From positions 25,259 to 89,258 of the forward strand of contig CADEDN010000012.1 in the NCBI GenBank assembly GCA_902826095.1: 64,000 bases of DNA, read 5' to 3'. Shown here piece by piece: positions 10,236 to 19,114 of the stretch. A program made the translations under genes and the position numbers. The notes beneath the pieces are model-generated. The model was not told the origin of the DNA and searched no databases. It saw only the letters and a program-made list of their open reading frames with translations. The stretch is from an uncultured Alphaproteobacteria bacterium. Its GTDB lineage: Bacteria; Pseudomonadota; Alphaproteobacteria; Caulobacterales; Parvularculaceae. The first letter of the stretch is position 1. The number at the start of each line of letters is the position of its first letter.

Positions 10236-10442
10236 TCGCCGCCGGCAACTGATGCGAATTGCGGGCGTCTGGCAATTCTCCAGTTTTCGTGACGAAACCG
10301 GACTCCATTGCGCCGCCACGTCAATCGGCATGCGGCACCCCAAAGCAACGACCGATTCAAATCGCCCCCAGCCGCAACTCGTGGTCGGTGCCAAAACCAG
10401 TCGGGTCCCAAGCTCCTCAGAGAATCCAAGTTCGGCTACCGA

Positions 10443-10465
10443 CCGAATTCCCTCAAGGAATTCGG
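10443..10465. other. Perfect hairpin in the 266-base gap between the M15 gene and alpA-like gene
   Basis: Nine-base arms CCGAATTCC and GGAATTCGG flank a five-base loop. It sits between the converging ends of the M15 gene and the leftward conjugation operon, where a terminator is expected, but no T-run follows on either strand, so intrinsic termination is unproven. The rest of 10236-10501 shows nothing recognisable, and no copy of the tRNA-His attachment sequence. Confidence 0.5.
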
Positions 10466-10501
10466 CAAATGGCGTCACTAAGAAACCCACAGCGTGAGGT
10501 G

Positions 10502-10801
10502 CTAATATCGTGCATGCTCTCGGAGGTGATCGACGCCAGTTTCCCCAGCGACCATCGCTTTCCACCTTACGACATCTCGCTCGATCCAGACGGAGACTCT
10601 TCCGATCTTGATCGGCCGCGGAAACGGCAGGCGTTCGTCGTGCATCAGCTTGTAGACCATCGCCTGGCTGACGCCGATTGACTGCATTACGTCGGCCAGC
10701 TTCAGAAATCTCCCATAGGGATCAAGCATCTGCGCAGACTCGGAGACTGGCCGTCGATCGACGCGGCCTGTTTCCGTGTCCTGGATTACGGTCATACTCA
10801 T
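10502..10801 (-). CDS. AlpA-family helix-turn-helix regulator / excisionase-like
   Basis: A 99-residue DNA-binding protein. The core (LKLADVMQSIGVSQAMVYKL, then PRPIKIGRVSVWIERDV) is the winged-helix pattern of AlpA and MerR-like excisionase factors, with the recognition helix around SQAMVYKL and the wing Arg-Val-Ser-Val-Trp. Proteins of this family activate integrase expression or act as recombination directionality factors. I chose the start at 10801 because sequence upstream in this frame is only the shadow of the DUF736 gene; a second ATG lies at 10795. It is the last gene of the traG-trb transcript, 34 bases after DUF736. Candidate targets are the TGAACC repeats in front of the integrase gene, a guess from position. 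Confidence 0.85.
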   Translation of the reverse strand: MSMTVIQDTETGRVDRRPVSESAQMLDPYGRFLKLADVMQSIGVSQAMVYKLMHDERLPFPRPIKIGRVSVWIERDVVRWKAMVAGETGVDHLREHARY

Positions 10802-10835
10802 AGCGAACACCCACTTCGAATTCCACCAAACCTGA

Positions 10836-11147
10836 TCAACCCTTCCGGCTCCAGACGAGCGCCGCTTTTCCTTCTTCGCCGTTCTCGAACAGCGCCGCGC
10901 GGATCGGCGCGGCGAAGCTCGGATCGTCCAGCTCGACACGCAGGAATGGCTTGCCGTTTTCGCCTTTCGCTCTGGCGCGCCAGGCCGCGCCGAATTCCTT
11001 GTCGCCAATCATCAGTTTGAAGTCCGGCGCCTTGTCGCTGCCGTTCTTGTCATGCGCGACCAGCGCGGCTTTGACGTTGATCGTCATGGTGCGGATGGTT
11101 CCGGCATAGCCGTCCGCGGTTTTCGAGAAGGCGCCGATAATGGTCAT
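10836..11147 (-). CDS. DUF736 family protein (first copy)
   Basis: The 103-residue protein begins MTIIGAFSKTADGYAGTIRT and has the conserved pattern of DUF736: an opening Ile-Gly-x-Phe strand, the APDFKL segment, GAAW followed by basic residues, then a Leu-Asp-Asp-Pro strand. The family is found almost only on alpha- and betaproteobacterial ICEs and plasmids; its biochemical role is unknown. Its start overlaps the end of the DUF2274 gene by 4 bases, so it belongs to the trb transcript. A second copy lies at 45449-45766. Confidence 0.9.
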   Translation of the reverse strand: MTIIGAFSKTADGYAGTIRTMTINVKAALVAHDKNGSDKAPDFKLMIGDKEFGAAWRARAKGENGKPFLRVELDDPSFAAPIRAALFENGEEGKAALVWSRKG

Positions 11148-11389
11148 GGGGTCTCTCCCTTGTTGCTGCTGGAGCTGGTCAATGTCTTGCGGGCGCGCCG
11201 GAAGCCGGCGTCGGATCGGAGGAACCGCTCGATCATCAGCGCCGCGAGCTCGGCGAGCGCGATGTCGCGTCCGAATTCTCTCGCATGGAGGCGCGCATAA
11301 TCGGCGAGCGCGTCATGAATGTCAGGCGCGAGCGCGATCGTGAACTTTTGGGGCGCGCGGCTTGCGACAGGGCCGATCTTGAGGCTCAT
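11144..11389 (-). CDS. DUF2274 family protein
   Basis: An 81-residue protein that follows trbI in many alphaproteobacterial trb operons. It resembles a small ribbon-helix-helix or helical DNA-binding protein: a short strand (KFTIALAPDIHDALADYA) followed by helices, which is typical of MetJ/Arc-like folds. Function is not established. The start overlaps the trbI stop by 4 bases and the stop overlaps the DUF736 start by 4, showing tight translational coupling. Confidence 0.85.
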   Translation of the reverse strand: MSLKIGPVASRAPQKFTIALAPDIHDALADYARLHAREFGRDIALAELAALMIERFLRSDAGFRRARKTLTSSSSNKGETP

Positions 11390-12645
11390 GGGTGCGCCTC
11401 CTTTGCTTTGAAGGGGCGCAGGACCAGATCCTTGTGCACGAGGACTCGGAGAGGCCAGCCAGGGCGGATGCGGATCGTCGGCTGGATGTCGAGATTGCGC
11501 TGGACGATGCGCTGGCCGGCCTGGTTGGCGGCGGATTGCGCGCTTTCGCGCAAGGCTTCGACGAGATCGCTTTCGCTGTCGTCGAAGGAAAGCTCGGTCC
11601 CGACCCCGAGCAGGGTCGAGAGCACGACGCCTTTCAGGAGCCGGAAGGTGTGGAAGTCGACCTTGTCGGCGAGGCCTGCATAGCCGGCGACATCGCTTGC
11701 CGGCATGTTGTCGATCGAGATTGACGCGCCGTCGGGATAGATGATCCGTGACCAGACCAGCAAAGCGCGGGACTGGCCGAAGGCGATGACGCTGTCATAG
11801 CGTCCGATGAGCCTGGCGCCTTGCGGGATCAGCACATAATGGCCGGTGACGGTGTCGTAGACGTTCTGCGTCACCTGCGCGATCACGGTTCCCGGCAGAT
11901 CAGAATTCACGCCCGTGATGAGGCTCGCCGGAATGACCGTCCCCGCCATCACTTCGAAGGGCGTAACCGGATCCTCGAGCCGGTGCGGATTGTCGGTCGC
12001 GCTGGTGCCGCGTTCCTCCAGAAAGTCGAGCTTGCGGATCTGACGGCCCGGGTCGTCTTCGCGTTCGGCGCCGAAGGGCGTGCGGGCGGGCGAAAGGCCG
12101 GGATCGAAAGGAGTATTTGCGGAGGCAGCGATTTCATTCACAGGTTCGACTGGTCTCGCGGCGGCATTCGACCGCAGCTGAAAGAACACGCCGCCTTCGC
12201 GCGCCGCGGCGGCGGTCTGCGCCTCTTTCAGCGCGGCCTCGCGCGCGGCGTCGGCTTCGGGGGAATTCCTGAAAGGCGTCGGCGACAGCGCCGCAAAATC
12301 CTCCGTGTCGAGATAGCCGAGCGCGTCCTGCGCCTCTTCGGCGCGAAGGATCGCGGCGCCGAGATCGCCGGGGAGCGGCGCGCCCAATTTCGGGGCCGCG
12401 TCGGCGTAGGATTTCGGGAGGGCGTCGAGACCTTCGGCGACCGGCTTGGTCTCGGTGTTGTAGAGCTCTTTCCGCTCCGCTTCGCCGGCGACGCGCGGGG
12501 GCCTCAAGGCGACGCTCATCGCGCCGAAGAGAAGGAGCCCGGCTCCGCCGGCGGCGATCATCAAAGCCGTGCGGTTGAGGCGCGTCACGCCGCGCGGTCG
12601 GCCGCGCAGCCTCAATGCGTCTGGAGGATCCTTGCGCGCGTCCAT
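11386..12645 (-). CDS. trbI: Conjugal transfer protein TrbI (VirB10-like)
   Basis: The 419-residue inner-to-outer membrane bridging protein of the type IV mating channel. A short cytoplasmic N-terminus (MDARKDPPDALRLRGRPRG) is followed by one membrane helix at about residues 25-45, a low-complexity Ala/Pro/Glu linker, then the conserved VirB10/TrbI C-terminal domain, with the recognisable segments VMAGTVIPASLITGVNSDLP, PQGARLIGRYDS and the C-terminal TIRIRPGWPLRVLVHKDLVL. The ATG at 12645 was chosen because it directly follows the trbG stop at 12647; codons further upstream in this frame only shadow trbG. Expected partners are TrbG and TrbF. Confidence 0.95.
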   Translation of the reverse strand: MDARKDPPDALRLRGRPRGVTRLNRTALMIAAGGAGLLLFGAMSVALRPPRVAGEAERKELYNTETKPVAEGLDALPKSYADAAPKLGAPLPGDLGAAILRAEEAQDALGYLDTEDFAALSPTPFRNSPEADAAREAALKEAQTAAAAREGGVFFQLRSNAAARPVEPVNEIAASANTPFDPGLSPARTPFGAEREDDPGRQIRKLDFLEERGTSATDNPHRLEDPVTPFEVMAGTVIPASLITGVNSDLPGTVIAQVTQNVYDTVTGHYVLIPQGARLIGRYDSVIAFGQSRALLVWSRIIYPDGASISIDNMPASDVAGYAGLADKVDFHTFRLLKGVVLSTLLGVGTELSFDDSESDLVEALRESAQSAANQAGQRIVQRNLDIQPTIRIRPGWPLRVLVHKDLVLRPFKAKEAHP

Positions 12646-12646
12646 C

Positions 12647-13621
12647 TCAGCGCCGTCTGTTAGAGTCGATGCGCGAGATGCGGACGATCGCCTGCTTCTT
12701 GCCGCCGAGCCGGAGTTCGGCCGCCGCGAAGAGCCGGTCGACGACATAGTAATTCCCGCGCATCCGGTAATTGACGAGTTCCGGCGCGCCGTCCGCGCCA
12801 GTGATAAAGAGCGGCGGCGCTTCGCCCTGCGCGATCGTTTCGGGAAACTGGATGAACACCTGCCGTCCGTCATCGAAGGCGCGGATGGGGCGCCAGTCCG
12901 GCCGGTCGCCCTCTACACGATACCGGAACTTCAGATCGCCGAGATCGAGCCCGGCGGCGATGGTCGCTTCGGCGCGCGACGCGCTCTCCGCATTGTCGGC
13001 GCGGCGCTTGACGAGCGCGTCCTGCGGATAGGTCCAGGAGATCGCCGCCATATAGGTGTCGCGGAAGGAGCGCATGTCGAGGTGATAGGCGCGCCGGTCG
13101 GTCGCGATGACGAGATTGGTTTTGAGGTTGGGCGCAATGGGCTTGACCAGAATATGCGTGCGCTCGCCCGTTTTCGTGCCGCTTGAGGTGTCGCCGACGA
13201 TCCAGCGCACGGTGTCGCCGGCGGAGACGGAATGAAGCCGCTCGCCGGGTTCGAGCGCGATGTCGGTCACCTGTTCGGGCGCGGCGTAGAGCTGATAGAG
13301 CGCGCCTTCCATGAAGGGATAGATTTGCACGGCGTTCAAAAACCGGTCGGCGTCGGGTTCGATCTTCGCGCGCTCATTCGCCCGATCGATCCGCTCGAAG
13401 GGCTTCAGGGACGGCGCCGGCGCCGCACCCTCGAGCTTTTGCAACTGTCCGGGCAAGGGCCAGGGCGTCGGCGTTTCGACAATCTCGCGCAACGGTGGCG
13501 CATCGAAGGCGACGATTTTTGCCGGCGTTGCGGCGCGGGCATTTTCAGGCGCGATCTCCGGCGCTGGCGTCGCGCAGGCCGGGGCGGCGAGCGCCGCCAG
13601 GGACGCGAAGATTTTCTTCAT
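12647..13621 (-). CDS. trbG: Conjugal transfer protein TrbG (VirB9-like)
   Basis: A 324-residue periplasmic/outer-membrane component of the mating channel. It has a signal peptide (MKKIFASLAALAAPACATPA; the Cys near residue 16 may be lipidated). The VirB9-like pattern follows: VTDIALEPGE, then a strand-rich middle (HILVKPIAPNLKTNLVIATD), then the C-terminal Tyr/Phe-rich beta domain with NYRMRGNYYVVDRLF. Together with TrbI it forms the outer-membrane core complex. The ATG overlaps the trbF stop by 4 bases. Confidence 0.95.
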   Translation of the reverse strand: MKKIFASLAALAAPACATPAPEIAPENARAATPAKIVAFDAPPLREIVETPTPWPLPGQLQKLEGAAPAPSLKPFERIDRANERAKIEPDADRFLNAVQIYPFMEGALYQLYAAPEQVTDIALEPGERLHSVSAGDTVRWIVGDTSSGTKTGERTHILVKPIAPNLKTNLVIATDRRAYHLDMRSFRDTYMAAISWTYPQDALVKRRADNAESASRAEATIAAGLDLGDLKFRYRVEGDRPDWRPIRAFDDGRQVFIQFPETIAQGEAPPLFITGADGAPELVNYRMRGNYYVVDRLFAAAELRLGGKKQAIVRISRIDSNRRR

Positions 13622-14313
13622 GAGCGTTCCCCGGGTGAAAGGTCCTTCGACCAGTTGACGCCGTGCACGTAGAGGCCGAGCGGATTCTTGTGCAGCGCCT
13701 CGGCCGTCTTCGGCGGCGAGAGCACGATGGTGAGATGGGCGGTGTAGCGCTCCGCCTTGTCGAACTGGCCGTTCTCATAGGTCTTCTCGGTCCAGCGCAG
13801 GTCGAAGGAATCGGCGGAGGCGCGCACGACGCTCGCGATCTCGACGGCGACGCTGCGCCGCCCGATCTCGGCAAATGGATCCTGGTCGCGCGCATAATCG
13901 TTGAGCGCCATCGCGCCCTTGTCTGTCGCGTGGTCGTAGGCGCGCAGCCAGTTCTGGCGGACGATGACGGGGTCGATCGAGACCGAGCGCACGTCGCGGA
14001 TGAACTGCCCCAGCGCCTGCGCGATGATCGCGTCGGAGGGCGTCCAGGAGGCGGTCGCCGGGCCGATCGCGCGTGCGGCGCCCGTTCCGTCGATCTCGAC
14101 GACATAGGGCGTGACTATTGACTGCGTCGATCGCCAGAGGAGACCGCCGACAGCGGCGCCGGCCACCATGAGCGCGCCGAAGGCGGCGATCCGCCAGTTC
14201 GCGGCCTGTATGCGCGCCGAGCCGATGCGCGCGTCCCATTCGGCGCCCGCGCGCGCGTAAGGGGTTTCGGGGATCGGGGCCTCGCCATAATGAACGCTTG
14301 CGCGACGGAACAT
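13618..14313 (-). CDS. trbF: Conjugal transfer protein TrbF (VirB8-like)
   Basis: A 231-residue inner-membrane scaffold. A cytoplasmic N-terminus ending near residue 40 is followed by one membrane helix (IAAFGALMVAGAAVGGLLW, residues about 43-62), then a periplasmic NTF2-like domain with the VirB8 hallmarks: a VTPYVVEID strand, SWTPSDAIIAQALGQFIRDV, and the YTAHLTIVLSPPKTAEALHK segment before a final Gly-Val-Asn-Trp-Ser. A good ribosome site (GAGGAG) precedes the ATG. It sits 3 bases after the trbL stop. Confidence 0.95.
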   Translation of the reverse strand: MFRRASVHYGEAPIPETPYARAGAEWDARIGSARIQAANWRIAAFGALMVAGAAVGGLLWRSTQSIVTPYVVEIDGTGAARAIGPATASWTPSDAIIAQALGQFIRDVRSVSIDPVIVRQNWLRAYDHATDKGAMALNDYARDQDPFAEIGRRSVAVEIASVVRASADSFDLRWTEKTYENGQFDKAERYTAHLTIVLSPPKTAEALHKNPLGLYVHGVNWSKDLSPGERS

Positions 14314-14316
14314 TGT

Positions 14317-15651
14317 CTACTCCTCACTCTGGTGAAGCCGCGGCCCCTCGCCGGCGCCGCCGCGATCGCCGGAGGCGATCACATGCGTTGCGGTGAGCCC
14401 GGCGCCATGGAGCGCCTGGTCGCGGCGGAGCCGTTGCGCCCAGTCAGGCGCCGCTGCAGCGAGCCCGCCGCTCGTGGCGGATGACGCCCCGGACGAAAGC
14501 TTGCCGCCGGTCGCGGTGAAGGCGGCGCGTTCGCCGGCGCGGAAGGCTTCCCCCGGATTTCCGAATGCTCTTGAGACGGAGGAACGGATGCCTTGCGCGG
14601 CGCCCGCGATCCCTGCCTCGGCGACGCCGCCGGCGCCCGCCGCAGCGCCGCGCCATCCCGTGGTGCCCGAAGCCGCGCGGGCAAGCGTGAAGGCGGCGTT
14701 CGCCGCGCCCGCCATCGCGGCGCCCGACCGCACCGCCGAGGCGCCGGCCGACGCTGCTGCGCGTGCGCCGCCGCTCGCCAGCATCGCGCCGCCCGCAAGC
14801 ACCGCGCCGGTTCCGGCGACGGTGGCGACCGCAGCCCCGGCGCCCAGTTGCGGCGCGCCGGAGACGAGCCCCGCGGCGATGCCGGGGCCGAAGACGCCGA
14901 GCGCGAGCATGGAGAGCGCGGCGAGCATCGTCGCCGCGGCATCCTCGAGCGTGATCGCGCCCGGTGTGAAGGCGGCGGTGATCGTCGAGAAGATCGTCGA
15001 ACCGATGCCGACGATGATCGCGAGGACCATCAGCTTGATTCCCGACGAGACGACATTGCCGAGAACGCGCTCGGCGAGAAACGAGGTCTTGTTCCAGAGC
15101 GCGAAGGGGACGAGCACGAAGCCCGCGAGCGTCGTCAGCTTGAACTCGATGATGGTGACGAAGAGCTGGATCGCGAGGATGAAGAAGGCGAAGAGGACGA
15201 TCAGCCAGGCGAGAATGATGATCGCGATGGTCACGAAATTATCGAAGAAGCTCGGGAAGCCGAGGAGCCCGTTCGCCTCTTCAAGGAGCGGATAAGCAGC
15301 CGTATAGCCGGCATTGGCGACGAACCCCGGCTTCATCAGGTCGGCGGCCGTCAGCGTCGTTCCCGTCGCAACGAGGCCGAGCCCGGCGAAGCTCGCAAAG
15401 ATGATGTTGGCGAGCAGCGCAAAATTGTTGAGGATGAAGGCGAAGGCCCCGACATAGAGCACCTTCTTGACGAACTGGCCGATGACATTGTCGACGCCGT
15501 TCATCGACCAGAAGAGACCGGCGAGGACGATGTCGATGCCGATCAGGATGGCGGTGAGGAACCCGACATCGCCGGCGAGCAGCCCGAAGCCGCTATCAAT
15601 GTAACTGACGAAGGTCGCGGTGAAGCTGTCGATGACGCCGAGGCTACCCAT
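14317..15651 (-). CDS. trbL: Conjugal transfer protein TrbL (VirB6-like)
   Basis: A polytopic inner-membrane protein of 444 residues with about six membrane helices between residues 25 and 265, followed by a long Ala/Gly-rich, low-complexity C-terminal tail typical of TrbL. The helices include FLTAILIGIDIVLAGLFW and FVTIAIIILAWLIVLFAFFI. I chose the ATG at 15651 because AAGGAG lies 9 bases upstream; an ATG at 15684 adds 11 residues but overlaps the space after trbJ. The small TrbK lipoprotein often found between trbJ and trbL is absent here: the gap is about 45 bases. Confidence 0.92.
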   Translation of the reverse strand: MGSLGVIDSFTATFVSYIDSGFGLLAGDVGFLTAILIGIDIVLAGLFWSMNGVDNVIGQFVKKVLYVGAFAFILNNFALLANIIFASFAGLGLVATGTTLTAADLMKPGFVANAGYTAAYPLLEEANGLLGFPSFFDNFVTIAIIILAWLIVLFAFFILAIQLFVTIIEFKLTTLAGFVLVPFALWNKTSFLAERVLGNVVSSGIKLMVLAIIVGIGSTIFSTITAAFTPGAITLEDAAATMLAALSMLALGVFGPGIAAGLVSGAPQLGAGAAVATVAGTGAVLAGGAMLASGGARAAASAGASAVRSGAAMAGAANAAFTLARAASGTTGWRGAAAGAGGVAEAGIAGAAQGIRSSVSRAFGNPGEAFRAGERAAFTATGGKLSSGASSATSGGLAAAAPDWAQRLRRDQALHGAGLTATHVIASGDRGGAGEGPRLHQSEE

Positions 15652-15696
15652 GCGCCAGGCTCCTTCCCTTTCCGGTAAAGCCAATCGTCGCGCCGC

Positions 15697-16419
15697 TCAT
15701 GGATAGATGACCCCGTCGCCGAGGAAGCGGGCGCGGAGGACCCGCGCGCGTTCTTCCATCTGCAATTGGCGCGCGCGGTCGAGCGCGTCGGCGCGGGCGT
15801 TGACGGCGAGAAGGTGCGCCGTCTGCATCGATTGCTTGGCCTGCAGGGCGAGAAGCTGGTTCGCGGCCTGGCTGACCTGCAGATCGCCGATGGCGTTTTC
15901 GCTTTGGGTGACGATCTCGTCGAGCGTGCCGAGATCGGCGGCGATCGTCTCGGTGATTTTCGCCTGCATGAGGACGGCGTCATGGAGGGCGCGCGAGGCT
16001 TCCTGCCAGTGTTTGCGCGCGTCCGTCGCCATCGCAGCGTTCGAGAATGCGGCGTAGTCTTCGGGGTAGAGCGATTTGAACGCCGCATCGATGGCGGCGA
16101 CGTCATAGGCGAGGCTTTTCGCGGATTTGACGAGGTCGTCGATTTCGGAAAGGCGGGCATTCAAGGCCGCGCGCGCGGTATAAGGAAGGCTGGTCAGATC
16201 CTTCACCTGGTTGACGATCATCTGCGCTTCATTCGTCAGCTGCTTCACCTGATTGTTGATCATCTGCAGCGTGCGCACCGCGGTCAGCAGGTTCTGCGCG
16301 TAATTCGAGGGGTCGTAGACGATGCCGCCGAAGAACTGCGCTTTGGCGCCGGGCGCGCCAAAGGCGAGCGCAAGAGAGGAAGCAAGCGCGAGAATCCTGG
16401 TCTTCATTCGGCGGCGCAT
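15697..16419 (-). CDS. trbJ: Conjugal transfer protein TrbJ (VirB5-like)
   Basis: A 240-residue secreted pilus-tip-type component. The signal peptide (residues about 1-25, cut after GAPGAKA) is followed by QFFGGIVYDPSNYAQN, the conserved start of mature TrbJ, and a long helical body with MINNQVKQLTNEAQMI and the C-terminal QLLALQAKQSMQ heptads. I chose the ATG at 16419 because AAGGAG lies 8 bases upstream; the in-frame ATG at 16407 forms an ATGA overlap with the trbE stop and would give a signal peptide 4 residues shorter. Either start keeps the signal sequence. Confidence 0.93.
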   Translation of the reverse strand: MRRRMKTRILALASSLALAFGAPGAKAQFFGGIVYDPSNYAQNLLTAVRTLQMINNQVKQLTNEAQMIVNQVKDLTSLPYTARAALNARLSEIDDLVKSAKSLAYDVAAIDAAFKSLYPEDYAAFSNAAMATDARKHWQEASRALHDAVLMQAKITETIAADLGTLDEIVTQSENAIGDLQVSQAANQLLALQAKQSMQTAHLLAVNARADALDRARQLQMEERARVLRARFLGDGVIYP

Positions 16420-18854
16420 CGGAAATCTCCTTCTGTTGCAGGGAAAGGCGCGCGGCGCGCGCGCAAAAGATCGCCAGCCCAAGCGAGGCCCTTCGCGTCG
16501 AGGAACGCCGCCGCGAAGGCGTCGGTCGCCTCGATCAGAATCCGGTCGATGAGCTTCTGGGTCTCGGGATCAGAGGCGCCGCACAAGGCGCGCGCGATCG
16601 GCCCGAGGGTCAGGTCGAAGAGCCGGTTCCCGGCGGCGGACTGATAATAATAATGGCGTTTGGCGGTCGCGGTCGCGATGAGCTCGATCTGGCGCGCGCT
16701 GAGCCCGAAGGCCTCATAGGCGGGGCGAATGCCGGCCTCAAACGCACGATCATTGGCGAGGAAGATGCGCGACGGGCAGCTTTCAATGATCGCCGGCGCG
16801 ATCGCCGACTGCGTGATATCGGCGAGCGACTGGGTCGCGAAGACGACCGAGACGTTCTTCTTGCGCAGGGTCTTCAGCCAGTCGCGCAATTGCGCCGAGA
16901 ACAGCGGATGATCGAGAAAGACCCAGGCCTCGTCGATCAGGAGCAGGGTCGGTCGGCCGTCGAAGCGGCTTTCGAGCCGGTCGAAGAGATACCGGAGCGC
17001 CGGCGCGATCGCCGCCTCGCGCCGCATCAGGGTCTCCATCTCGAAGCCGCAGAGATCGGCGAGCGCCAGCGTCTCCTCGTCCGCGTCGAAGAGGCGCCCA
17101 TGCGCGCCGTCGAGCGTGAAGGGTTTCAAGGCGTCGCGAAGATCCGCGCGCTGCAGGAGGAGCGTCAGTCCCGTCAGCGTGCGCTCGCGTGGCGGCGCCT
17201 CGGCGAGATTGCCGAGCGCCGACCACAGCGCGTCGCGGATCGACGGGTCCGGCGTAACGCCTTCCTGCGCGAGAACGCCGAGGAGCCAGAACGCGCCGCG
17301 GGCGCGGGCCCCCTCTTCATCAATATGCGCGAGCGGCTGGAAGACGGGACCGCCGGCGTCGCCGAGATCATGGAAGGCGCCGCCTTGCGCGAGGATCGCG
17401 GCGCGCAGCGACCGCCCCTTGTCGAAGGCGAAGATCTGCGCGCCCGCATAGCGCTGGAACTGCAGCGCCATCAGCGCGAGGAGGACGGATTTGCCGGCGC
17501 CGGTCGGGCCGACGATGATCGCATGGCCGACATCGCCGACATGGGTCGACAGGCGGAAAGGCGTCGTCTCTTCCGTGGTCGCGACCAGTAGCGGCGGCCC
17601 GCCGAGATGATCGTTCCACGAAGGACCCGCCCAGACCGAGGACAGCGGCGCGAGATGGGCAAGATTCAGCGTGTGGATCAGCGGCTGGCGGATATTGGCG
17701 TAGAGCTGGCCGGGTAGACTTCCGAGCCAGGCGTCGACGGCGTTGACGCTTTCGCGGATGGTGACGAAGCCGCGCCCTGAAATGACACGCTCGATCTCCT
17801 TCGCCATGGCGTCGGCGGTCGCCGCTTCTTCATCCGCGACGACGACGCTCGCGGTGAAATACCCGAACGCGACATCATCGCTGCCGAGCTCCTGCAGCGC
17901 GGCGTCGGCGTCGGCGGCCTTGTTGTCGGCGTCGGCGTCGAGCAGGACGCTCTGTTCGTTGAAGAGCGTTTCTTTCAGGATCGCGGCGATGGATTTGCGT
18001 TTCGCGAACCATTGCCGGCGGAGTTTCGTGAGCTCGCGGGTCGCCGCCTGTTTGTCGAGGGCGATGAAGCGCGAGGTCCAGCGATAGGCAAAGCCGAGGC
18101 GATTGAGCTCATCGAGAAACCCCGGCTCGCTCGCCGGCGGCAGGCCGTTGACGCTGACGATGCGGAGATGCTGGTCGCCGAGCATCGGTTCGAGCCCGCC
18201 CGAGAGCGGGGAATCGGCGAGGAGCGCGTCGAGAAAGATTGGCGTCGCCGGAACCGAAACGGCATGGCGCTTCGTCGAGATAGAGGCATGGAGGAAGGTG
18301 AGCGTCTCCGCGTCATTGAGCGCCGCGCAGTGCGGGAGGAGCGCAGCGAGAAGCCCGATCGCGCGGTCAGTCTCGAGGCGGAAGCGGTCGAGATGATCGC
18401 GCCAGGCCGGCGCGCGCGCGCCTGTCTCGCGCTGGAGAAACAGCGCTTCGCCTTTGGACGCGCGATCGCTCGGCGGCAGCCAGGCGAAAGTCAGATGATA
18501 GAGGCTTTCAAAGCGCTTGCCCTTCGCCTCGAAATCGGCGCGGCGCTCCTCATCGACGAGAAAGGCAGCGGCGTTCGAAAAATCCGAGGCCGGATACTCA
18601 GACGCGGACACCCGCGCGCTGTCGAAGAAGAGCGCCCAGCCCGAGCCGAAGCGCTTCAGCACATTGTTGACGCGCGCGGTGAAGGCGACGAGCTCTTCGG
18701 CGCCGGCGCTCATCTGGTCCGGTCCGCGATAGCTTATGGTGCGCTGGAAACTGGCGTCCTTGTTGAGGACAATGCCCGGCGCGGCCAGCATCGCCCAGGG
18801 GAGATAATCTGCGAGGCGTCTGGGGCGCGTCTGATATTCGCGGAGGTTCAGCAT
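16404..18854 (-). CDS. trbE: Conjugal transfer ATPase TrbE (VirB4-like)
   Basis: An 816-residue cytoplasmic/inner-membrane ATPase that powers pilus assembly and transfer. A Walker A motif, GPTGAGKS, lies near residue 450 and a Walker B motif, LLLIDEAWVFL, near residue 640, followed by the ATQSLADI sensor segment, all as in VirB4/TrbE. The CagE/TrbE N-terminal domain precedes. The true start is the ATG at 18854 (MLNLREYQTRP), which overlaps trbD by 7 bases; the frame stays open upstream but only as a shadow of trbD, trbC and part of trbB. Confidence 0.96.
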   Translation of the reverse strand: MLNLREYQTRPRRLADYLPWAMLAAPGIVLNKDASFQRTISYRGPDQMSAGAEELVAFTARVNNVLKRFGSGWALFFDSARVSASEYPASDFSNAAAFLVDEERRADFEAKGKRFESLYHLTFAWLPPSDRASKGEALFLQRETGARAPAWRDHLDRFRLETDRAIGLLAALLPHCAALNDAETLTFLHASISTKRHAVSVPATPIFLDALLADSPLSGGLEPMLGDQHLRIVSVNGLPPASEPGFLDELNRLGFAYRWTSRFIALDKQAATRELTKLRRQWFAKRKSIAAILKETLFNEQSVLLDADADNKAADADAALQELGSDDVAFGYFTASVVVADEEAATADAMAKEIERVISGRGFVTIRESVNAVDAWLGSLPGQLYANIRQPLIHTLNLAHLAPLSSVWAGPSWNDHLGGPPLLVATTEETTPFRLSTHVGDVGHAIIVGPTGAGKSVLLALMALQFQRYAGAQIFAFDKGRSLRAAILAQGGAFHDLGDAGGPVFQPLAHIDEEGARARGAFWLLGVLAQEGVTPDPSIRDALWSALGNLAEAPPRERTLTGLTLLLQRADLRDALKPFTLDGAHGRLFDADEETLALADLCGFEMETLMRREAAIAPALRYLFDRLESRFDGRPTLLLIDEAWVFLDHPLFSAQLRDWLKTLRKKNVSVVFATQSLADITQSAIAPAIIESCPSRIFLANDRAFEAGIRPAYEAFGLSARQIELIATATAKRHYYYQSAAGNRLFDLTLGPIARALCGASDPETQKLIDRILIEATDAFAAAFLDAKGLAWAGDLLRARRAPFPATEGDFRCAAE

Positions 18855-19102
18855 GAGAGATAGGCCCTGTGTTTCAGGTGCCGGACGCCCGCCTCGAGAA
18901 AACGCGGGTCTTTCCTCGCGGCGAAGGACGCCAGCGCATGGCCGAGGAGAAAGAGGAGGATTCCGGCGACCCAGAGCCGGAGCCCGAGCCCGACGGCCGC
19001 GGCGATCGTGCCGTTGAGGATGGCGATCCCGCGCGGCGCGCCGGCGAGGAGGATCGGCTCGGTGAGGCTCCGGTGGATGGGGATGCGATAGCCGTCGGTC
19101 AT
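18848..19102 (-). CDS. trbD: Conjugal transfer protein TrbD (VirB3-like)
   Basis: An 84-residue inner-membrane protein with two adjacent hydrophobic segments (about 27-44 and 43-60) and the family start GYRIPIHRSLTEPILLAGAPR. In this class TrbD sits beside TrbE in the membrane and helps pilus assembly. It lies 12 bases after trbC and overlaps trbE by 7 bases. Confidence 0.93.
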   Translation of the reverse strand: MTDGYRIPIHRSLTEPILLAGAPRGIAILNGTIAAAVGLGLRLWVAGILLFLLGHALASFAARKDPRFLEAGVRHLKHRAYLSC

Positions 19103-19114
19103 ATTCGTCCGTCC

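Noticed and set aside
14317..15000. Long alanine/glycine low-complexity region in trbL as a possible separate gene or repeat
   Set aside because: Such tails are usual in TrbL proteins and the frame is continuous.
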